The translations under genes and the position numbers were made by a program. Under the pieces are notes generated by a model. The model did no database searches. It worked only from the letters and a program-made list of their open reading frames with translations, and was not told the DNA's origin. DNA of 64,000 nt from SZUA-181 sp964601765 (GTDB lineage Bacteria > Pseudomonadota > Zetaproteobacteria > Mariprofundales > Mariprofundaceae), in contig CAZROR010000001.1 in the NCBI GenBank assembly GCA_964601765.1, forward strand, positions 1 to 64,000, given 5' to 3'. Shown here piece after piece: positions 8,755-17,739 of this stretch (the stretch's first letter is position 1; each line of letters begins with the position of its first letter).

Positions 8755-9234
8755 TCATTCCTCATGCTCATGATTTTCACTTTGTCCGGAATACCGCTTC
8801 CAATCTACCTGTCGACGAACACGTACCACTTCGGCAAAACCAATATGGTGCCTGTTACCGCCATCATCCTGCAGCCAGAAGCCTTCACCTTCCGGACCGA
8901 TATTCCTGCCACTGAGGCTACTGCCATCGGGGAAATCAGCCTTGATGCGCTCGCCAATATGACGACGAAAATCAGCGGCTGTCGCAAGCGGCCAATCCAG
9001 CCCCGGGGAACTGACTTCCAGTTCGTAGCGGCTTGCGATCAGGTCCGCCGCATCCAGTTGCAGCGACAATGCCCGGCTGATCGCTGTCAGGGTGTCCGAC
9101 GATACTCCACCGGCCTGATCCACGATGATGCGCAACCGCTGACGGCGCGGGTGGCCAGCCAGCTGCACTTCCAGTACGTCCACATCGAAATCCCGCGCGA
9201 TGGGCGCCAGCAATTCGCGGACATCCTCTTCCAC
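8755..9234 (-). CDS. rimP: Ribosome maturation factor RimP
   Basis: Binds the 30S subunit during assembly, aiding S12 incorporation. The product carries the two RimP halves: an N-terminal alpha/beta domain (VRELLAPIARDFDVDVLEVQLAG, RLRIIVDQAGGVSSDTLTAISRALS) with the characteristic YELEVSSPGLDWPL motif, and a C-terminal SH3-like domain (EVVRVRRQVDWKR). The start is uncertain. The frame is open to an ATG at 9318. A GTG at 9234 is preceded by CTGGAGG at good spacing and gives a normal length near 159 residues, so I prefer it. The stop overlaps the possible upstream nusA start as ATGA. Confidence 0.9.
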   Translation of the reverse strand: MEEDVRELLAPIARDFDVDVLEVQLAGHPRRQRLRIIVDQAGGVSSDTLTAISRALSLQLDAADLIASRYELEVSSPGLDWPLATAADFRRHIGERIKADFPDGSSLSGRNIGPEGEGFWLQDDGGNRHHIGFAEVVRVRRQVDWKRYSGQSENHEHEE

Positions 9235-9330
9235 CTGGCCTCCAGACAACAAAAAAGCGAGCCGCAGCTCACTTTCAACACGGGCAATCCTAGGCTGGTT
9301 TCGGTTGAATGCAAGCACCGTACCTGGCGC

Positions 9331-10464
9331 CTATGGCTGCCGCCCTTCCGCAAGCACAAGAGCCATGCGTGCAACAGCCGGGGCCGGCTGCCCGGAACCC
9401 AGAATCTCCACCAGTTCGGCAAAGGCCTGCTGCTGTCGCTGAGCAGGAGGATCCTTTACCAGGAGTGGTATCAGTTCCCGCATCACGGCCTCAGGCGTGC
9501 AGGATTCCTGGATCAGCTCAGGCATGACGGGACGATCACCAAGCAGAATGTTGGCAAGCCCTGCACAACGGATCTTAACCAACCGTCGTGCAAGGAACAC
9601 GGTCAGCCACGAGGCACGATAGACAAGCACCGTCGGTACATTCCACAGGGCCAGCTCCAGCGTCGCTGTTCCCGATACTGCCACAGCGGCATCAACCCTG
9701 AGCGCAAAGCCAGCGGCCATGCGGTCGACGAGGGCCGCACCCTGATCAGTAAGTGGTGCATAAACCCTCTTGTTGACGCCTGGCGCCCTCGGCACCACAA
9801 CCTGGCAATGCGGTAAGGCCTTGATTGCGCGTGCCTGCACCTCAGCAAGCAGCGGCACATGGTCATGCAGTTCGCCAGGCCGGCTGCCAGGCAGCAATGC
9901 CAGGACGGGGGATGCTGCATCAAGGCCGGCAACCTCACACAGTCTGGCACGGTCCCATCCCTGCCGGCAGCGAGTAGCCGTGGGGTTCCCGACATAGTGG
10001 GCATCAATGCCGTGCTCACTGAACCAGTCCGGCTCGAACGGGAAAATGCAGGCAAGGCGATCCTGTGACTGCCTCAGACGCCGGGCACGCCATGCCCCCC
10101 AGGCCCAGAGCTTGGGGGCGATATAATGCAGCACCGGGATGCCCTGGCTGCGCAATTTCCTCCCGATTTGCATATGAAAACCAGGATAATCAACGAGAAT
10201 GGCAACATCCGGCCGGTTTTCCGCCGCCCAGGAAAGCACGGCGGATTGCACGCGTCGAATGCGTGGCAACGCCTTCAGCACATCACTGATGCCCATGGCC
10301 TCCAGCTCACGCATGGGCACGACCACTTCACAGCCTGCCGCCTCCATTGCCGGTCCGGCGATACCATGGATCTGAGCGGCGCTCCGGATTCGGCGCATGG
10401 CACTGATGACATCGGCTGCATGCAGGTCACCAGATACCTCTCCAGCGCTGACAAGAATACGCAC
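9331..10464 (-). CDS. lpxB: Lipid-A-disaccharide synthase
   Basis: Glycosyltransferase (GT19) that joins UDP-2,3-diacylglucosamine and lipid X to give the lipid A disaccharide at the inner membrane. The 377-residue product starts with the family signature ILVSAGEVSGDLHAADVI and contains the conserved LVDYPGFHMQIGRKLRSQGIPVLHYIAPKLWAWGAWR and FPFEPDWFSEHGI blocks, and ALLPGSRPGEL in the second Rossmann half. It lies 3 bp after lpxI and uses the product of that enzyme, so lpxA-lpxI-lpxB encode successive steps. Length is typical. Confidence 0.97.
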   Translation of the reverse strand: MRILVSAGEVSGDLHAADVISAMRRIRSAAQIHGIAGPAMEAAGCEVVVPMRELEAMGISDVLKALPRIRRVQSAVLSWAAENRPDVAILVDYPGFHMQIGRKLRSQGIPVLHYIAPKLWAWGAWRARRLRQSQDRLACIFPFEPDWFSEHGIDAHYVGNPTATRCRQGWDRARLCEVAGLDAASPVLALLPGSRPGELHDHVPLLAEVQARAIKALPHCQVVVPRAPGVNKRVYAPLTDQGAALVDRMAAGFALRVDAAVAVSGTATLELALWNVPTVLVYRASWLTVFLARRLVKIRCAGLANILLGDRPVMPELIQESCTPEAVMRELIPLLVKDPPAQRQQQAFAELVEILGSGQPAPAVARMALVLAEGRQP

Positions 10465-10467
10465 GAT

Positions 10468-11301
10468 CTAAGACGAGGCTTCCAGTCCGACAATGGGAAT
10501 ACGCAGACGCAAGGCCAGTGCCGCAAGGCGCTCCCGCTCAAGCAACAGCGTCATTCCTGCCTGCACGGCGAGCGCCCAGCATCCCGAAGCATGCATGGCC
10601 TCGAGCGTATCAGGCCCTATAGCCGGCACGTCAAATCGTACGTCCTGCTCCGGCTTGGCCACCTTGACAACCACGGCACGACCACTGCCCAGCTCGCCAC
10701 CACGCGTGATGGCCGCGTCCGTGCCTTCGATTGCCTCAACTGCAAGCACAGCACCATCCTGCACAACCACGGTCTGGCCGATATCAAGTGCTGCAATGCC
10801 GACAGCCTGCTGAAAGCCAAAGCCCATATCTTTCAGCGCGGTTTTGTCCGGAGAAGGACCCATCAGATGGCCGGTGCCCGCCAGCATCTCACCTGCGAAT
10901 GTCAGCTGCGAGACCAGCTCAATCCCTGCCTCTGCGAGTAGACCGGCCAGCGCATTCAAAATGCTGTCGTCCCTTCGATCGGCCAGTCTGGCAAGACCTC
11001 TGATTGCAGTCATGTCCGGCCTGAAGTTTCTGAACAGATGTAACTTCTGTACCTTACCGGCCATGACAGCGCGGGTTACGCTCGCTTGCCGGAAAGCCCT
11101 GATCATGGCGCCTACCTGGCCCACATGAAGCCAATGAATGGAATCAGCGTATTCTTCGATGGTTCTGGAAGTTTCCTCACGTATTGCGACAACATGTAAC
11201 TCAAGCCCCTGCTGCTTCATGGCTGCTGCCAGTTCCAGCGGGAAAGAGCCGTAGCCAGCAATCAGCCCCAGGCGCTTTTGATTACTCCCGTCAGTTGCCA
11301 T
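10468..11301 (-). CDS. lpxI: UDP-2,3-diacylglucosamine pyrophosphatase LpxI
   Basis: Hydrolyses UDP-2,3-diacylglucosamine to lipid X and UMP, replacing LpxH where that enzyme is absent. The 277-residue product matches the LpxI (DUF1009) family: an N-terminal domain with GLIAGYGSFPLELAAAMKQQG and a C-terminal domain with AALDIGQTVVVQDGAVLAVEAIEGTDAAI and KVAKPEQDVRFDVPAIGPDTLEAM, the latter holding the catalytic acidic residues known in the family. The start overlaps the lpxA stop by 11 bp. LpxI is typical of alphaproteobacteria and several other non-enteric classes, a useful taxonomic hint. Confidence 0.94.
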   Translation of the reverse strand: MATDGSNQKRLGLIAGYGSFPLELAAAMKQQGLELHVVAIREETSRTIEEYADSIHWLHVGQVGAMIRAFRQASVTRAVMAGKVQKLHLFRNFRPDMTAIRGLARLADRRDDSILNALAGLLAEAGIELVSQLTFAGEMLAGTGHLMGPSPDKTALKDMGFGFQQAVGIAALDIGQTVVVQDGAVLAVEAIEGTDAAITRGGELGSGRAVVVKVAKPEQDVRFDVPAIGPDTLEAMHASGCWALAVQAGMTLLLERERLAALALRLRIPIVGLEASS

Positions 11302-12091
11302 GACGGCGGTGAGTTGTCAGGCCGCGTTTGGCAGTACGCACAAATTCAAGCAGGTGCATGGCATGTTCATCGCTATCGGCAATCTGCTCCGCCTCCCGGA
11401 GTCTCTCTTCCATTTTGCCACTGCCCTGGAACAGCTCTCTGTAAACCTGTTTCAGGCAAGCGATGGACGCCTTGCTCAAGCCTCGACGACGAAGGCCGAT
11501 GAGATTCAGGCCGACAAGGCCAGGACGATATCCCCCCGCGGTCAGGCAGTATGGAGGTACATCTTTGACAATACCGCTCATCCCCCCAATCATGGCGTAA
11601 CGCCCGATACGAACAAACTGATGTACGGCGGACAGCCCCCCAATAATGGCACCATCAGCGATTTCGACATGGCCGGCCAGCGTCGCGCAATTGGCAAGGA
11701 TCACACCATCGCCCAGGTGGCAGTCGTGGGCGATATGTGCATATGCCATAAGCAGGTTGTTGTTGCCCAGACATGTCAGCATGCCACCCCCTGACGTACC
11801 GGGATTGATAGTTACGTTCTCACGAATGGTGTTGTTGTCCCCAATGACGACCTCAGATGGCTCTCCCGCATATTTCAGATCCTGTGGCTCATGCCCTATG
11901 CATGCAAACGGGAAAATGCGGTTGCCCTGACCAAGACGGGTATGGCCGGAAACCACGACGTGGGATATCAATTCGGTGCCCACACCAATTTGTACCTGCC
12001 CATCCAAGACACAGTAAGGGCCAATTTTAACGTCAGGCTGGATGTCGACGCCTTGTCCTATGATGGCCGTGGGATGAATGTCAGGTTTCAC
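11291..12091 (-). CDS. lpxA: Acyl-ACP--UDP-N-acetylglucosamine O-acyltransferase LpxA
   Basis: First step of lipid A synthesis: transfers a hydroxyacyl chain from ACP to the 3-OH of UDP-GlcNAc. The product is a left-handed beta-helix with many hexapeptide repeats (IGPYCVLDG, IGVGTELIS). It has the catalytic His at residue 122 in HIAHDCHLGD, and a C-terminal helical domain (GLRRRGLSKASIACLKQVYRELF). I chose the GTG at 12091, which overlaps the fabZ stop as GTGA and gives 266 residues, the normal length. The ATG at 12136 would add 15 unrelated residues. The stop overlaps the lpxI start. Confidence 0.96.
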   Translation of the reverse strand: MKPDIHPTAIIGQGVDIQPDVKIGPYCVLDGQVQIGVGTELISHVVVSGHTRLGQGNRIFPFACIGHEPQDLKYAGEPSEVVIGDNNTIRENVTINPGTSGGGMLTCLGNNNLLMAYAHIAHDCHLGDGVILANCATLAGHVEIADGAIIGGLSAVHQFVRIGRYAMIGGMSGIVKDVPPYCLTAGGYRPGLVGLNLIGLRRRGLSKASIACLKQVYRELFQGSGKMEERLREAEQIADSDEHAMHLLEFVRTAKRGLTTHRRHGN

Positions 12092-12534
12092 ACACTGTCT
12101 CTCGGCATCAGTGTAGCCATCAGGTCTCCCTCGCATACGAGCTTGTCATCCACAAAGGCCTCACCATGGAACTTCCACATATGTCCTCGCCGCCTGAGGC
12201 AGGTCAGCTCCAGGATCAGCTGGTCGCCTGGTCGAACCGGCTGCCGGAAACGCACGCCATCTATGCCCGTAAAATACACGAGAAAATCCTGATCCTCGGG
12301 AGCGGACTGGAAGGCAAGAATTCCTCCCACCTGAGCCATCGCCTCTACGATCAGCACCCCGGGCATGACAGGATAGGATGGGAAATGTCCCAAAAAATGT
12401 GGCTCGTTGACAGTAACGTTTTTGACGGCGCGAATGCGTTTCTCAAGCTCGAAGTCCAGTACGCGATCAACGAGCAACAGGGGATAGCGATGAGGCAGGC
12501 GCGATATGATGTCATCAATGTTCATCTCAGGCAT
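12088..12534 (-). CDS. fabZ: (3R)-hydroxyacyl-ACP dehydratase FabZ
   Basis: Dehydrates 3-hydroxyacyl-ACP in fatty acid elongation and so competes with LpxA and LpxD for hydroxyacyl-ACP. The 148-residue hot-dog-fold protein shows LPHRYPLLLVDRV, catalytic His50 in FLGHFPSYPVMPGVL and Glu64 in VEAMAQ. The ATG at 12534 follows AGGGAG at about 6 bp spacing. It lies between lpxD and lpxA, the standard arrangement, and overlaps lpxA by 4 bp. Confidence 0.97.
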   Translation of the reverse strand: MPEMNIDDIISRLPHRYPLLLVDRVLDFELEKRIRAVKNVTVNEPHFLGHFPSYPVMPGVLIVEAMAQVGGILAFQSAPEDQDFLVYFTGIDGVRFRQPVRPGDQLILELTCLRRRGHMWKFHGEAFVDDKLVCEGDLMATLMPRDSV

Positions 12535-12552
12535 GCTAAACTCCCTTTGTCA

Positions 12553-13557
12553 TCACTGTTTTGCCGGCCGTGTGCGTAGAGCTTTCAGGATATCGGGCAG
12601 ACGCTGCAGTAATGCAGATACCTTCAGCCACTGACGATGGGGCATTGCCGGTGAGCCCGCAAAAGTTTCACCTGCAGCAAGATCGCTCATGACGCCGGAC
12701 TGTGCGGCAAGCCTGCACCCATCACCAATCTTGAGATGGCCTGCAATGCCCACTTGACCTCCCACCTGGCACCCCTGCCCCATCGCAGTCGAGCCGGAGA
12801 TGCCAACCTGGCTAGCCATAATGCTGTGCGCCCCAATCTCTACGTTATGACCAATCTGAATCAGGTTATCCAGCTTCACGCCATGCCGGATCCGTGTGTC
12901 ACCAATGGCTCCACGGTCAATACAGGCATTGGCACCAATCTCGACATCATCCTCGAGGATAACGCGCCCCACCTGGGGGATTTTTATATGCGCTTCCCCT
13001 GACCAGGCATAGCCAAAGCCATCAGCACCGATAACGGCACCGGGCTGGAGAATGACACGATTGCCCAGCACACAACCCTTGCAAACGACTGCACGGGCAT
13101 GCAGAAGGCAGTCAGCTCCAATGATGACATCAGCCTCGATGACGCAGCCTGCCTCAATCCTGCTACCCGCACCAATGTTGACACGCGGACCGACGACAGC
13201 CATGGGCCCAATATCGACATCAGGAGCAATATTGGCAGATGGATCGATACATGCCGTCTCGGCATGCCAGCCTGTCCCCTTCCGCTCTGGATAAAAATGG
13301 CGCTGCAATAAGGCAAAGGCGAGATATGGATCATCGACACGAATCACCGGGCGCTTTGTATCGGGAAACATGCGCCTGCCCAGGATGATGACGCCTGCAC
13401 GGGATGTCTCAAACTGGGGTTTCAGACGCAAACTGGAGAGAAAGGCAACGTCTTGGGGACCCGCAGACTGCAAATCCTGAACTGCGGTGATTTGCACATC
13501 ATGGTCTCCATTCTCAACAACACCGGAAACCAGTGCCGCCACCTCATTCAGATGCAT
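12553..13557 (-). CDS. lpxD: UDP-3-O-acylglucosamine N-acyltransferase LpxD
   Basis: Adds the N-linked hydroxyacyl chain to UDP-3-O-acylglucosamine in lipid A synthesis. The 334-residue product has the N-terminal uridine-binding domain (about 1-95, with PQDVAFLSSLRLKPQFETSRAGVIIL), a hexapeptide-repeat beta-helix from about 100 to 300, the DGFGYAW motif, catalytic His237 in IQIGHNVEIG, and a C-terminal helix. It starts 6 bp after the skp stop and precedes fabZ by 18 bp. Length is typical. Confidence 0.97.
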   Translation of the reverse strand: MHLNEVAALVSGVVENGDHDVQITAVQDLQSAGPQDVAFLSSLRLKPQFETSRAGVIILGRRMFPDTKRPVIRVDDPYLAFALLQRHFYPERKGTGWHAETACIDPSANIAPDVDIGPMAVVGPRVNIGAGSRIEAGCVIEADVIIGADCLLHARAVVCKGCVLGNRVILQPGAVIGADGFGYAWSGEAHIKIPQVGRVILEDDVEIGANACIDRGAIGDTRIRHGVKLDNLIQIGHNVEIGAHSIMASQVGISGSTAMGQGCQVGGQVGIAGHLKIGDGCRLAAQSGVMSDLAAGETFAGSPAMPHRQWLKVSALLQRLPDILKALRTRPAKQ

Positions 13558-13563
13558 GGCAGG

Positions 13564-14073
13564 CTATTTTTTTGCGTTGATCAGCTTGGTGATTTCAGCC
13601 GTGATATCGAGCTGTGGAGCACCGTAAACTGCAGATTTCTTTCGTAGAATCAGATCATAGCCATGCGACTTTCCGTATTTTTTCACAGCCTCGTCAAAAT
13701 CCGCACCCAACCCTTGCAACAGGCGCTGATTTTCACGCCGAATTTCCTCCTCGGCATCCTGGGCTTTGCGTGATCCCTGCTTCTGCATCTGAGCGATCTC
13801 CTCCTGCAGCTGGGCCAGGCGTTCCGGTTTCATGGCCATTGCCTTGCCCTCGAGGTCATTCCTTGCCTTACGAATCTTGTCGCTCAATGCCTTGAGCTCC
13901 TTCTGGATACGGTTCCGCTTTTCATTCAGGCGTTTGATGCCATTCTTGTACGCCGTGGTATTCACGATGGCACTCAGCGTATCCACATACGCAATTTTCA
14001 GACCCGCGGCATTTGCGTTTCCGGCGATCATCCCGATCATCAGAATGGCCGCCATCATCACCTTGTACTGCAT
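13564..14073 (-). CDS. skp: Periplasmic chaperone Skp (OmpH family)
   Basis: Periplasmic chaperone that holds unfolded outer-membrane proteins on their way to the BAM complex. The 169-residue product begins with a signal peptide ending near NANA-AG (residue 22 or 23). It then has the short beta body strand LKIAYVDTLSAI, a long charged alpha-hairpin (about 45-125, rich in Glu, Lys and Gln, forming the coiled-coil tentacle), and the C-terminal YGKSHGYDLILRKKSAVYG segment that returns to the body. Its place between bamA and lpxD is the classical one. Confidence 0.94.
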   Translation of the reverse strand: MQYKVMMAAILMIGMIAGNANAAGLKIAYVDTLSAIVNTTAYKNGIKRLNEKRNRIQKELKALSDKIRKARNDLEGKAMAMKPERLAQLQEEIAQMQKQGSRKAQDAEEEIRRENQRLLQGLGADFDEAVKKYGKSHGYDLILRKKSAVYGAPQLDITAEITKLINAKK

Positions 14074-14096
14074 ATAAAGCTCCTTGCCTGTTTGGG

Positions 14097-16397
14097 TCAG
14101 AATACCGAGCCCAATGAAAATTCAAAGTTTTTTGTGATATCATCGGCCTTTTTACGAAGCGGAAATCCCCACGTCAGCCCCACCGGGCCAATTGGTGACA
14201 ACCACTCGATGCTGAGCCCCGAAGAAACGCGCGTGTCCGCAAGCAGCAAATGTTGCGTGAAGTCCGCGACGTTGCCCGCATCCACGAATAATACACCCCT
14301 GAAGCCCTTTGTCTGCATGTAAGGAATCGGGAAGTATAGATTAAGAGCGGCGGTTATAGCCTTATTACCGCCCAGAATATCGTTAGTTGCCGCATCACGA
14401 ATCGTCACGCCAAAGTTATCGAAGCCGCGCAGACTTCCAACACCACCCAACGAAAAACGCCTGTAAATCGGAACATCTTTACCAAAATAGCCGCGGATAT
14501 ACATGCCAGTTAGTGATGGGCTCAGAATAAAACCGCTGCCCAGCGGAAAATACATGTGACTGGAAGCGCGCAGTGCAAGAAAACGGTTCCGGCCACCAAG
14601 CCCTGCCACGCCCACACTTACCGATTCAAAATGCCCGTCACCAGGTGCTAATGTGTTGTCCCGTGTGTCCCACGTCAGCGATTGTGTCAGCTCGCCTGTC
14701 TGTTGTTTGCCTGCCTGAGAACGCAATATCAGCGAGGCATCCGCCGGGATATCAAGGAGGTTTGTTTCCGTATACTGATAGCCGATGGAGTATGTCAGCG
14801 TCTCCGTCAGTGGAATACCGAAGCCCACACCACCTCCAAAGTCATCCTGCTTGAAAGTAACAGTTTCTTGGAGCCTTGTCTGTGTCTTAAATGCATTAAC
14901 TGAGGCGCTGATATCCTTGTCGAGGAAATAAGGGTCTGTAAGGCTTGCGTCAAAATTCTGCGTCTTCACGCCAACTTGCCCGGTTAATCTTCCATCCAGG
15001 CCCTTACCCAAAATGTTCTTTTCCTGGATTTTGGATGTGATAAACGTCTTTTCCAGCTGCGAAAAGCCGACCCCAAACGTAAACGAGCCAGTCTTGCGTT
15101 CTTCCACATCCACCTTCATGCGGGCGAGCCCCGGTGCGCTGCCTTTCGGAAACGAAATACGCGTATCCTCAAGCAGCTGTGTGCGCTTCAGTCGCTTCTT
15201 ACTGGTTTCCACCTTACTGCGCGCATAGCGCTCGCCTTCTTCTTGGCGCAGTTCCCGACGAATCACCTCATCATCGCTCTTCGTGTTACCACTGATTTCG
15301 ATGCGTTCGATATAGACCTCCTGGCCCTTTTCGATATCCAGCGTCAAGTCAACGGTCCTTGCCTGGATATCCCGGTGAAACAGGGGGGTGACATTTGCAA
15401 ATGCATAGCCTTCATCTCCAACCACATTGGAGACGGTATTGATACTTTCACGCAGTTTGTCCACTGAATAAAGCTCGCCTGGTTTAATCGTCACAGCCCG
15501 CATCAGTGTCTCGCGATCCGGCACCATATCTCCCTGCAGATTTACACTTTTCACCGTGTACTGGGGCCCTTCATGAATACTGAATGTGAGATAAAACCAT
15601 TTCCGGTCAGGTGAGAGTGAAATCAAGGTCGATTCGACTTTGGCATCCAGATAGCCGTGGTTCATGTAATAGAGCTCGATCAGCTGGGCATCAGCGGCGA
15701 GGCGATCGCGCTTAAATACGTCACGGTCAGAAAACCAGCTGGTAAAATCTGATCTTCGGGATGCAACTTCCTTCAACAGCACGGCATCAGGAAAAACCCG
15801 GTTGCCAACGAAACGGATACGCTTGATGCGTGTTACCTCACCTTCGTGGACATTGATGACAACATTCACGCGCCCGTCTTTTCGTGCGTGCTTCTCAATA
15901 TCGACGGTAACCTGGTAATAGCCTTTTTTCAGGTATGCCTTCCGTATCATGCGAATATCCGCCCGGCGGTAGGCATCATTTAACACGTGCCCTGGCTTGA
16001 TTTTTAGCCTTGGCTTCAACACCTTGGTCTCGATTTCATCGTTACCGTGAATTTCCAGCCCGGCTACAAGCGGGTTCTCTTTCACAACATAGACAAGACG
16101 TATGCCACCTTTTTTGGGCTCACCGATCACACGCACATCGGAGAAGAAACCGGTAGCAAACAACCTGCGTACATCCCGGCTGATGGTCCTGCGATTTAGA
16201 GGTGCGCCCACCCTGCTGCCAAGCTTGGATAAAATTGTTTCACTTTCTACGTAATGGTTTCCCTGCACCGTGATTGCAACGACCTGTTTCGGCGAGTTCA
16301 CAGCCTGTGCACACGGCGTGGAGAGGAAGAACAGAGCCACAAAAAAAGCAAGCAATCGCAACGGGTCGTACTCCCGGGAAAAACAGTACACCCTCAT
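14097..16397 (-). CDS. bamA: Outer membrane protein assembly factor BamA
   Basis: Core Omp85 insertase of the BAM complex. The 766-residue product has a signal peptide (hydrophobic stretch then PCAQA-VN), five POTRA domains (about 30-420, the first with VVAITVQGNHYVESETIL) and a 16-strand beta-barrel. The barrel contains the conserved VGSLRGF of loop 6 (IYRRFSLGGVGSLRGFDNFG) and ends in the terminal aromatic FSLGSVF. The ATG at 16397 follows TTAGGGG at good spacing and lies 1 bp after the rseP stop; a longer start at 16439 would run into rseP and is unlikely. Skp is encoded next. Confidence 0.97.
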   Translation of the reverse strand: MRVYCFSREYDPLRLLAFFVALFFLSTPCAQAVNSPKQVVAITVQGNHYVESETILSKLGSRVGAPLNRRTISRDVRRLFATGFFSDVRVIGEPKKGGIRLVYVVKENPLVAGLEIHGNDEIETKVLKPRLKIKPGHVLNDAYRRADIRMIRKAYLKKGYYQVTVDIEKHARKDGRVNVVINVHEGEVTRIKRIRFVGNRVFPDAVLLKEVASRRSDFTSWFSDRDVFKRDRLAADAQLIELYYMNHGYLDAKVESTLISLSPDRKWFYLTFSIHEGPQYTVKSVNLQGDMVPDRETLMRAVTIKPGELYSVDKLRESINTVSNVVGDEGYAFANVTPLFHRDIQARTVDLTLDIEKGQEVYIERIEISGNTKSDDEVIRRELRQEEGERYARSKVETSKKRLKRTQLLEDTRISFPKGSAPGLARMKVDVEERKTGSFTFGVGFSQLEKTFITSKIQEKNILGKGLDGRLTGQVGVKTQNFDASLTDPYFLDKDISASVNAFKTQTRLQETVTFKQDDFGGGVGFGIPLTETLTYSIGYQYTETNLLDIPADASLILRSQAGKQQTGELTQSLTWDTRDNTLAPGDGHFESVSVGVAGLGGRNRFLALRASSHMYFPLGSGFILSPSLTGMYIRGYFGKDVPIYRRFSLGGVGSLRGFDNFGVTIRDAATNDILGGNKAITAALNLYFPIPYMQTKGFRGVLFVDAGNVADFTQHLLLADTRVSSGLSIEWLSPIGPVGLTWGFPLRKKADDITKNFEFSLGSVF

Positions 16398-16398
16398 G

Positions 16399-17739
16399 TC
16401 AGCCCCTAAATAAGCGTGTGAGGTCATTGTAGAAAGCAAAAACCATCAGGGTGATAATCAGTGCCATCCCTACAATTTGCGTGCGTTCCAGCGCCTTGGC
16501 AGACAAAGGCACACCACGTACCTTCTCAATGGCCAGATACATCAAGTGTCCACCATCCAGAATTGGAACCGGCAACAGATTCAATACACCAAGGTTGACA
16601 GAAATCAATGCCAGGAAGGAAAGGAAAGCAACAACGCCCAGTTCCACTGTCTTCCCGGCAAGCTGTGCGATAGCGATGGGGCCGCCCAGATTTTCCGGAG
16701 AAATGGTGGACATTAACATTTTCCCGATTACCTGTACGGTAAGCACCGTCATTTCCCAGGTGCGGGACACCCCGTAAACGAGACCTTCCAGCGCTCCCAT
16801 GCGGTAAATTTCCGGAGGCTCGGCGGGCTGTGCCATCATTTTCGCACCAATACGTCCGTACCCTTCTGCATCGGCAGCCGGTGTAATCTGAAGATCAATC
16901 AACACCCCTCCGCGCTCAATGCTTACCCGGATGGGCCGGTCTGCGTGCGCACGTACTGCCTGGATGAATGCACGAATACTCGCAATGACCTTTCCCTGCA
17001 CCTGCAAGACGTTGTCACCGGCCCTGAGTCCGGCAAGGGCTGCCGGAGAGCCTTCCTGTACAGCAGCCACAATGACCCTCATGCCAGGACTGATACCCAG
17101 CGCCTCGGAAGCCACATCCGCAAGAATCGGATCCTGCCGCACCTCGGGAAGCACGGCCTGTACAGTGACTTTATTGCCACCACGGCGTACCGCGAGCCTG
17201 GCCTTTCTTCCAACCACATCCTTCAGACGGTCTTCAAGCTGCCGCCAGGAGTGGATGTTTTGCCCGTTGACTGCCAGAAACCTGTCTCCCTTCAAGATGC
17301 CAGCCTTTTCGGCAACAGAGGCGGGCGCGACGTGTCCCACAATCGGGGGCATAACACTCTGACCCATCCAACCAACCAAGGTGTATGCAACGATGGCAAA
17401 CAGGAAATTGAAGGCAGGCCCGGCTGTCGCAATACATGCACGTTTCCAAACAGGCTGGGTATCAAAAGCGCGCGGCTTGTCCTCCTCGGGAATCTCATCC
17501 TCCCCCGGCATTTCACCCAGCATTTTTACATAGCCGCCTAATGGAATAGCAGCGATGACATACTCAACCTCACCATCTCTGCTATACCATGAATACAGCC
17601 CAGGGCCAAAGCCAATGGAAAACTTCTCAACCTTTACACCCAGCTTTCTGGCAACGATAAAATGTCCGTACTCGTGCACGGCAATCAACAATGAAATGGC
17701 CACAACAAATGCGACAAGGGCCTGCAGGGTCTCGATCAT
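16399..17739 (-). CDS. rseP: RIP metalloprotease RseP (site-2 protease)
   Basis: Intramembrane zinc protease that cuts anti-sigma factors or signal-peptide remnants within the membrane. The 446-residue product has the zinc motif HEYGH at residues 22-26 in the first membrane segment, the beta-sheet GFGPGLYSWYSRDGEVEYVIAAIPLGGYVKM, and two tandem PDZ domains (about 115-300). The third zinc ligand is in NLLPVPILDGGH near the C-terminus (LDGGH 394-398). It abuts dxr: the start ATG directly follows the dxr TAA. The envelope-stress anti-sigma substrate is not in this window. Confidence 0.96.
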   Translation of the reverse strand: MIETLQALVAFVVAISLLIAVHEYGHFIVARKLGVKVEKFSIGFGPGLYSWYSRDGEVEYVIAAIPLGGYVKMLGEMPGEDEIPEEDKPRAFDTQPVWKRACIATAGPAFNFLFAIVAYTLVGWMGQSVMPPIVGHVAPASVAEKAGILKGDRFLAVNGQNIHSWRQLEDRLKDVVGRKARLAVRRGGNKVTVQAVLPEVRQDPILADVASEALGISPGMRVIVAAVQEGSPAALAGLRAGDNVLQVQGKVIASIRAFIQAVRAHADRPIRVSIERGGVLIDLQITPAADAEGYGRIGAKMMAQPAEPPEIYRMGALEGLVYGVSRTWEMTVLTVQVIGKMLMSTISPENLGGPIAIAQLAGKTVELGVVAFLSFLALISVNLGVLNLLPVPILDGGHLMYLAIEKVRGVPLSAKALERTQIVGMALIITLMVFAFYNDLTRLFRG

